Below, in pieces: positions 30,542-32,402 of a stretch of DNA of 32,402 nt. The notes below the pieces were generated by a model, which saw only the letters and a list, made by a program, of their open reading frames with translations, made no database searches and had not been told where the DNA came from. The stretch is from contig CAMOGQ010000030.1 in NCBI GenBank assembly GCA_946614165.1, positions 1-32,402 on the forward strand. Direction: 5' to 3'. A program made the position numbers and the translations under genes. Numbering within the stretch: the first letter of the stretch is position 1; each line of letters begins with the position of its first letter. Source of the stretch: an uncultured Lachnospiraceae bacterium. Lineage in GTDB: Bacteria; Bacillota; Clostridia; Lachnospirales; Lachnospiraceae.

Positions 30542-31811
30542 GATCTATTGCCCCCGGTTCTCTTCGGACTGGGGCTCCATGATGCTGATCGAGTCGCAAG
30601 GTGAGCTCCTGCTGATTGATACCTATTGTGCCGGCAACGCTCACCCCAGAGCTGTCGTAAAGAGCGTTCTGGCCGGCCGGAAAGCAAATGTGTGCAACAC
30701 CCATGGCCACAAGGACCACAACGGGGACGCCGGCTGGTATCTGGATCAGGATATGATCAGCAGGTATTACTGCTCAATGTATGCCCCTTACCAGGAGTCC
30801 AGCAAGGATTTGGACCGGCACAATGCAATTCTGGCCAAGTGCAAGGCCAAAGACATCCCAGTCGTGAAGCTCCGGACCGGCTCCACGTTTGTGGTGGGTG
30901 GAGCAAAGATTACCTGCATGTTCGCAGGAGATAGGTACAGCAACAACGCCAAGAGCCTGTGCCTCTTGATCGAGATGGACGGATGTAAGATCCTCAACTG
31001 CGGAGACGCTACAGAGTGGACATTGAACCAGCTGATCCTGCAGGGCTACGATCTCAGCGACATTGATATCTGGATGTTCAACCACCACGGCGTAAAAGAA
31101 AACAATCCGGCATGGTGGATCAATAAGATCAAGCCGACCATTGCTATATCCAACTGCTGTGGAGAGAGCAACTCTACATACAGGAGCTGGGCGAAGGACG
31201 TCTATACCAGATGTGAGAATGCCCAGGTCAACTGCTACTCAACGCAGTACAACGGCGATCTGGTCTTCGAATGCCTGGGCGGCCTGGTCTTTCCGTCGGT
31301 CGAGAAAAACGGCCAGACGGTGACCAGGAACGGCAGGACAGTCACATTTAACAAGGCCGCCAAGAAGTATTGGCGCGGTAACTTCACCCGCAGAAATAGG
31401 CTTCCTCGTGATCTGGCTGTGGAAGTCATGCTGCAGATGTGGGGCCGTGATCCTGAAAGGTCGGCCATGATCCGGGCCGGGGGCTACGATCCGAAGGAAG
31501 TCCAGTCCTATGTCAACCTGTTTGCGCAGGACGAGACAGAGCTGCTCTGGGCCATGGCGGACTATGTCTGGCAGGGCTTCGCCGGATCCGGGACGCAGAG
31601 GAAGAACATCCTGACGCAGCCCGGCAAGTATGACTACTATGGCAAGGCCCAGGAATATGTGAAGCTGATCGACAACGTAGCTGCTCAGGTCCTTGCCGGC
31701 AGGTACGGCCAGAACCCTGACAGGGCTATCGCGCTGGCTGCGGCCGGATATAAGCCGGCGATCATTCAGAACAGGGTCAATCAGATCTACGGATCAAGCG
31801 CAAGGTCTTAA
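30534..31811 (+). CDS. second MBL-fold (ComEC-type) hydrolase with CW_7 repeats
   Basis: A 425-residue protein overlapping the previous gene by 8 bases. The MBL core has the HxHxDH motif in NTHGHKDHNGDAG (H57, H59, D61, H62), D158 in LNCGDATEW and NHHG (H184/H185). The ordering SLCLLIEMDGCKILNCGDAT is like the extracellular MBL domain of ComEC/Rec2. Residues 292-330 (DLAVEVMLQMWGRDPERSA, then VQSYVN) and 380-420 (VAAQVLAGRYGQNPDRA, then IQNRVN) are good CW_7 repeats; 338-379 is a degenerate third copy. The catalytic half is only distantly similar to the upstream partner, but the tails are clearly related. Confidence 0.85.
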   Translation: MGKIYCPRFSSDWGSMMLIESQGELLLIDTYCAGNAHPRAVVKSVLAGRKANVCNTHGHKDHNGDAGWYLDQDMISRYYCSMYAPYQESSKDLDRHNAILAKCKAKDIPVVKLRTGSTFVVGGAKITCMFAGDRYSNNAKSLCLLIEMDGCKILNCGDATEWTLNQLILQGYDLSDIDIWMFNHHGVKENNPAWWINKIKPTIAISNCCGESNSTYRSWAKDVYTRCENAQVNCYSTQYNGDLVFECLGGLVFPSVEKNGQTVTRNGRTVTFNKAAKKYWRGNFTRRNRLPRDLAVEVMLQMWGRDPERSAMIRAGGYDPKEVQSYVNLFAQDETELLWAMADYVWQGFAGSGTQRKNILTQPGKYDYYGKAQEYVKLIDNVAAQVLAGRYGQNPDRAIALAAAGYKPAIIQNRVNQIYGSSARS

Positions 31812-31812
31812 T

Positions 31813-31851
31813 TCAACGTTTCCAACACTCCTAACGCGTTGGAAACGTTGA
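31813..31851. repeat. 14-bp perfect inverted repeat
   Basis: TCAACGTTTCCAAC at 31813-31826 and its exact complement at 31838-31851 flank an 11-base spacer. It begins two bases after the second MBL stop. No T-tract follows directly. It could be a stable 3' end hairpin or a binding site that works with the adjoining repeats. Confidence 0.85.
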
Positions 31852-31878
31852 CTAACCTTGGACTAACCTTTGACTAAG
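31850..31878. repeat. three 11-bp phased direct repeats (iteron-like)
   Basis: GACTAACC at 31850-31857, GACTAACC at 31861-31868 and GACTAAG at 31872-31878 start exactly 11 bases apart, about one helical turn. They adjoin the inverted repeat and precede the small gene at 31896. Phased direct repeats are typical of recombinase arm sites, initiator binding or transcription-factor sites. Confidence 0.75.
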
Positions 31879-31895
31879 TTGTAGGAAGGATACAC

Positions 31896-32027
31896 ATGGG
31901 TTACATTGAACATCTGGTGGCCAACTGGAGAGTAGCCGCTCACGCTTTATGGGATTTTTGGGCCCATTTCATCCATGGCCTGATCCCGTTCATCAAAATC
32001 AGGCACCATCAGCCTGTGAATAAGTGA
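31896..32027 (+). CDS. 43-residue phage late protein, unknown function
   Basis: A 43-residue protein from the ATG at 31896, with GTAGGAAGG upstream. The sequence MGYIEHLVANWRVAAHALWD followed by FWAHFIHGLIPFIKI and a HHQP end is a recognisable small protein found after lysis genes in many Clostridia prophages. The family has no known function. It is Trp- and His-rich and amphipathic, so it may associate with a membrane. It is the last gene of the late transcript, before the terminator at 32068. Confidence 0.75.
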   Translation: MGYIEHLVANWRVAAHALWDFWAHFIHGLIPFIKIRHHQPVNK

Positions 32028-32067
32028 GAAACACACCGGCCTGCAGGCTCAGTGTTTCAACTATAAA

Positions 32068-32100
32068 GCCCCGGGAACTGCTATCCCGGGGCGATTTTTT
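32068..32100 (+). terminator. strong intrinsic terminator ending the late operon
   Basis: GCCCCGGGA at 32068-32076 pairs with TCCCGGGGC at 32084-32092 around ACTGCTA, then GAT and six Ts to 32100. This is the strongest terminator in the window. It lies between the plus-strand late genes and the convergent minus-strand pair. Confidence 0.92.
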
Positions 32101-32105
32101 ATGCC

Positions 32106-32336
32106 TTAGTTTCTTGTCACTTCGTAATTGACGATTTCCCATTCATCCTCTGCCACTTCCTTGTAAACGGGTTTCAGTGTGTATTCCTCTTCGGAAGCGT
32201 CTGTCAGAAACTCTCCTGTGCATTTCCAACAGTTGCCGTACTCTTCGCCGTTCCAGCCATATAACGCATATACTTCTCCATCAATCTCAACCAGCTCAAT
32301 GCTTTTATCATTCCACCAATATCCTACTTCTTTCAT
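32106..32336 (-). CDS. small acidic minus-strand protein
   Basis: A 76-residue, strongly acidic protein rich in Tyr and Trp: EVGYWWNDKSIELVEIDGEV, then YALYGWNGEEYGNCWKC and a C-terminal strand pair with EDEWEIVNYEVT. It looks beta-rich. GGAGGAG precedes the ATG, which overlaps the stop of an upstream minus-strand gene as ATGA, so the two form an operon. Proteins of this kind accompany ribbon-helix-helix regulators in Clostridia. It could be a regulator partner or an anti-host protein; the function is unknown. Confidence 0.75.
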   Translation of the reverse strand: MKEVGYWWNDKSIELVEIDGEVYALYGWNGEEYGNCWKCTGEFLTDASEEEYTLKPVYKEVAEDEWEIVNYEVTRN

Positions 32337-32402
32337 TTCTGCTCCTCCATATCTTTTCTGATCAAGCTCTCAATGTATTCGCTTATCCCTATTCCCCTGG
32401 AA
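32333..32402 (-). CDS. 3' end of a ribbon-helix-helix-like protein (partial)
   Basis: On the minus strand, 22 residues run in from the window edge to the TGA at 32335-32333: GIGISEYIESLIRKDMEEQK is the last part. The pattern G-(I/V)-S-x-x-E-Y-I-x-x-L-I-R-K-D resembles the second helix of Arc/MetJ-type ribbon-helix-helix proteins. Its stop overlaps the ATG of the acidic gene. It is probably the regulator or antitoxin-like partner of that gene; the rest lies outside the window. Confidence 0.6.
   Translation of the reverse strand, partial: SRGIGISEYIESLIRKDMEEQK

Noticed and set aside
1-32402. DGR template repeat or reverse transcriptase
   Set aside because: No second copy of the fibre 3' segment was seen by eye, and no frame with a YxDD-type polymerase motif was found. 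The retroelement, if real, lies outside.
1-32402. CRISPR array, tRNA or rRNA genes
   Set aside because: No regularly spaced repeat-spacer units, and no cloverleaf or rRNA-like stretch. The regular repeats found are coding (33-bp and 12-bp) or only three units long.

Overview
The window is a block of tailed-phage (siphovirus) DNA. It holds the end of an early/middle gene cluster, the complete packaging, head, tail and lysis late region, and the far right edge. It is either a prophage or a phage contig. No integrase, repressor, replication gene, rRNA or tRNA is visible. Strong AGGAGG ribosome sites, heavy AGG arginine use, P27-type terminase, an LLH-type holin, a GH25 lysin with extra modules and an ArpU/RinA-like late regulator point to a Bacillota (Clostridia, plausibly Lachnospiraceae) host. 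The host is inferred, not proven. The standard code is used, with TAA, TAG and TGA all acting as stops.

Layout. 1-4055: a tightly packed, often ATGA-coupled run of very small early/middle genes. It includes three micro membrane peptides, several Cys-rich zinc-ribbon-like proteins with a recurring IRCxDC module, two Lar-like proteins, an Sf6 gp66/N4 gp49-family protein and a MazG-like protein. 4045-4563: an ArpU/RinA-like regulator followed by phased ATGTTA boxes over an extended -10, the probable late promoter. 4564-7356: HNH endonuclease, a possible cos region, terS and terL. 7369-12025: portal, ClpP-like protease, HK97-type capsid, connector and tail-completion genes. 12018-19028: major tail protein, tail chaperones with a -1 frameshift, a 1024-residue tape measure with 11-residue repeats, Dit, Gp37-like tail protein and a further baseplate protein. 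19040-26167: one 2375-residue modular receptor-binding protein ending in a DUF6273-type C-lectin-like domain. 26229-27838: tail accessory, small unknown, holin-associated and holin genes. 27936-31811: a two-enzyme endolysin, then two metallo-beta-lactamase (MBL)-fold proteins that both end in Cpl-7 (CW_7) cell-wall-binding repeats. 31812-32402: an inverted repeat with 11-bp iterons, a 43-residue gene, a strong terminator, and a minus-strand pair (ribbon-helix-helix-like fragment plus a small acidic protein).

How it works together. The regulator would switch on the late operon. HNH, TerS and TerL would cut and package DNA into a procapsid built by portal, protease and capsid. The gp10-like and adaptor genes join it to a tail whose length is set by the tape measure. 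The giant fibre recognises the host, and holin plus lysin release progeny.

The two most unusual observations are these. (1) The pair of MBL-fold, CW_7-tailed proteins beside the lysin resembles in architecture the pneumococcal phosphorylcholine esterase Pce, and may be a wall-polymer-modifying or superinfection-control module. (2) The last codons of the giant fibre gene are almost all NNY and are followed at once by a perfect 9-bp hairpin without a T-tract. This arrangement resembles a diversity-generating-retroelement target whose reverse transcriptase and template would lie outside this window.
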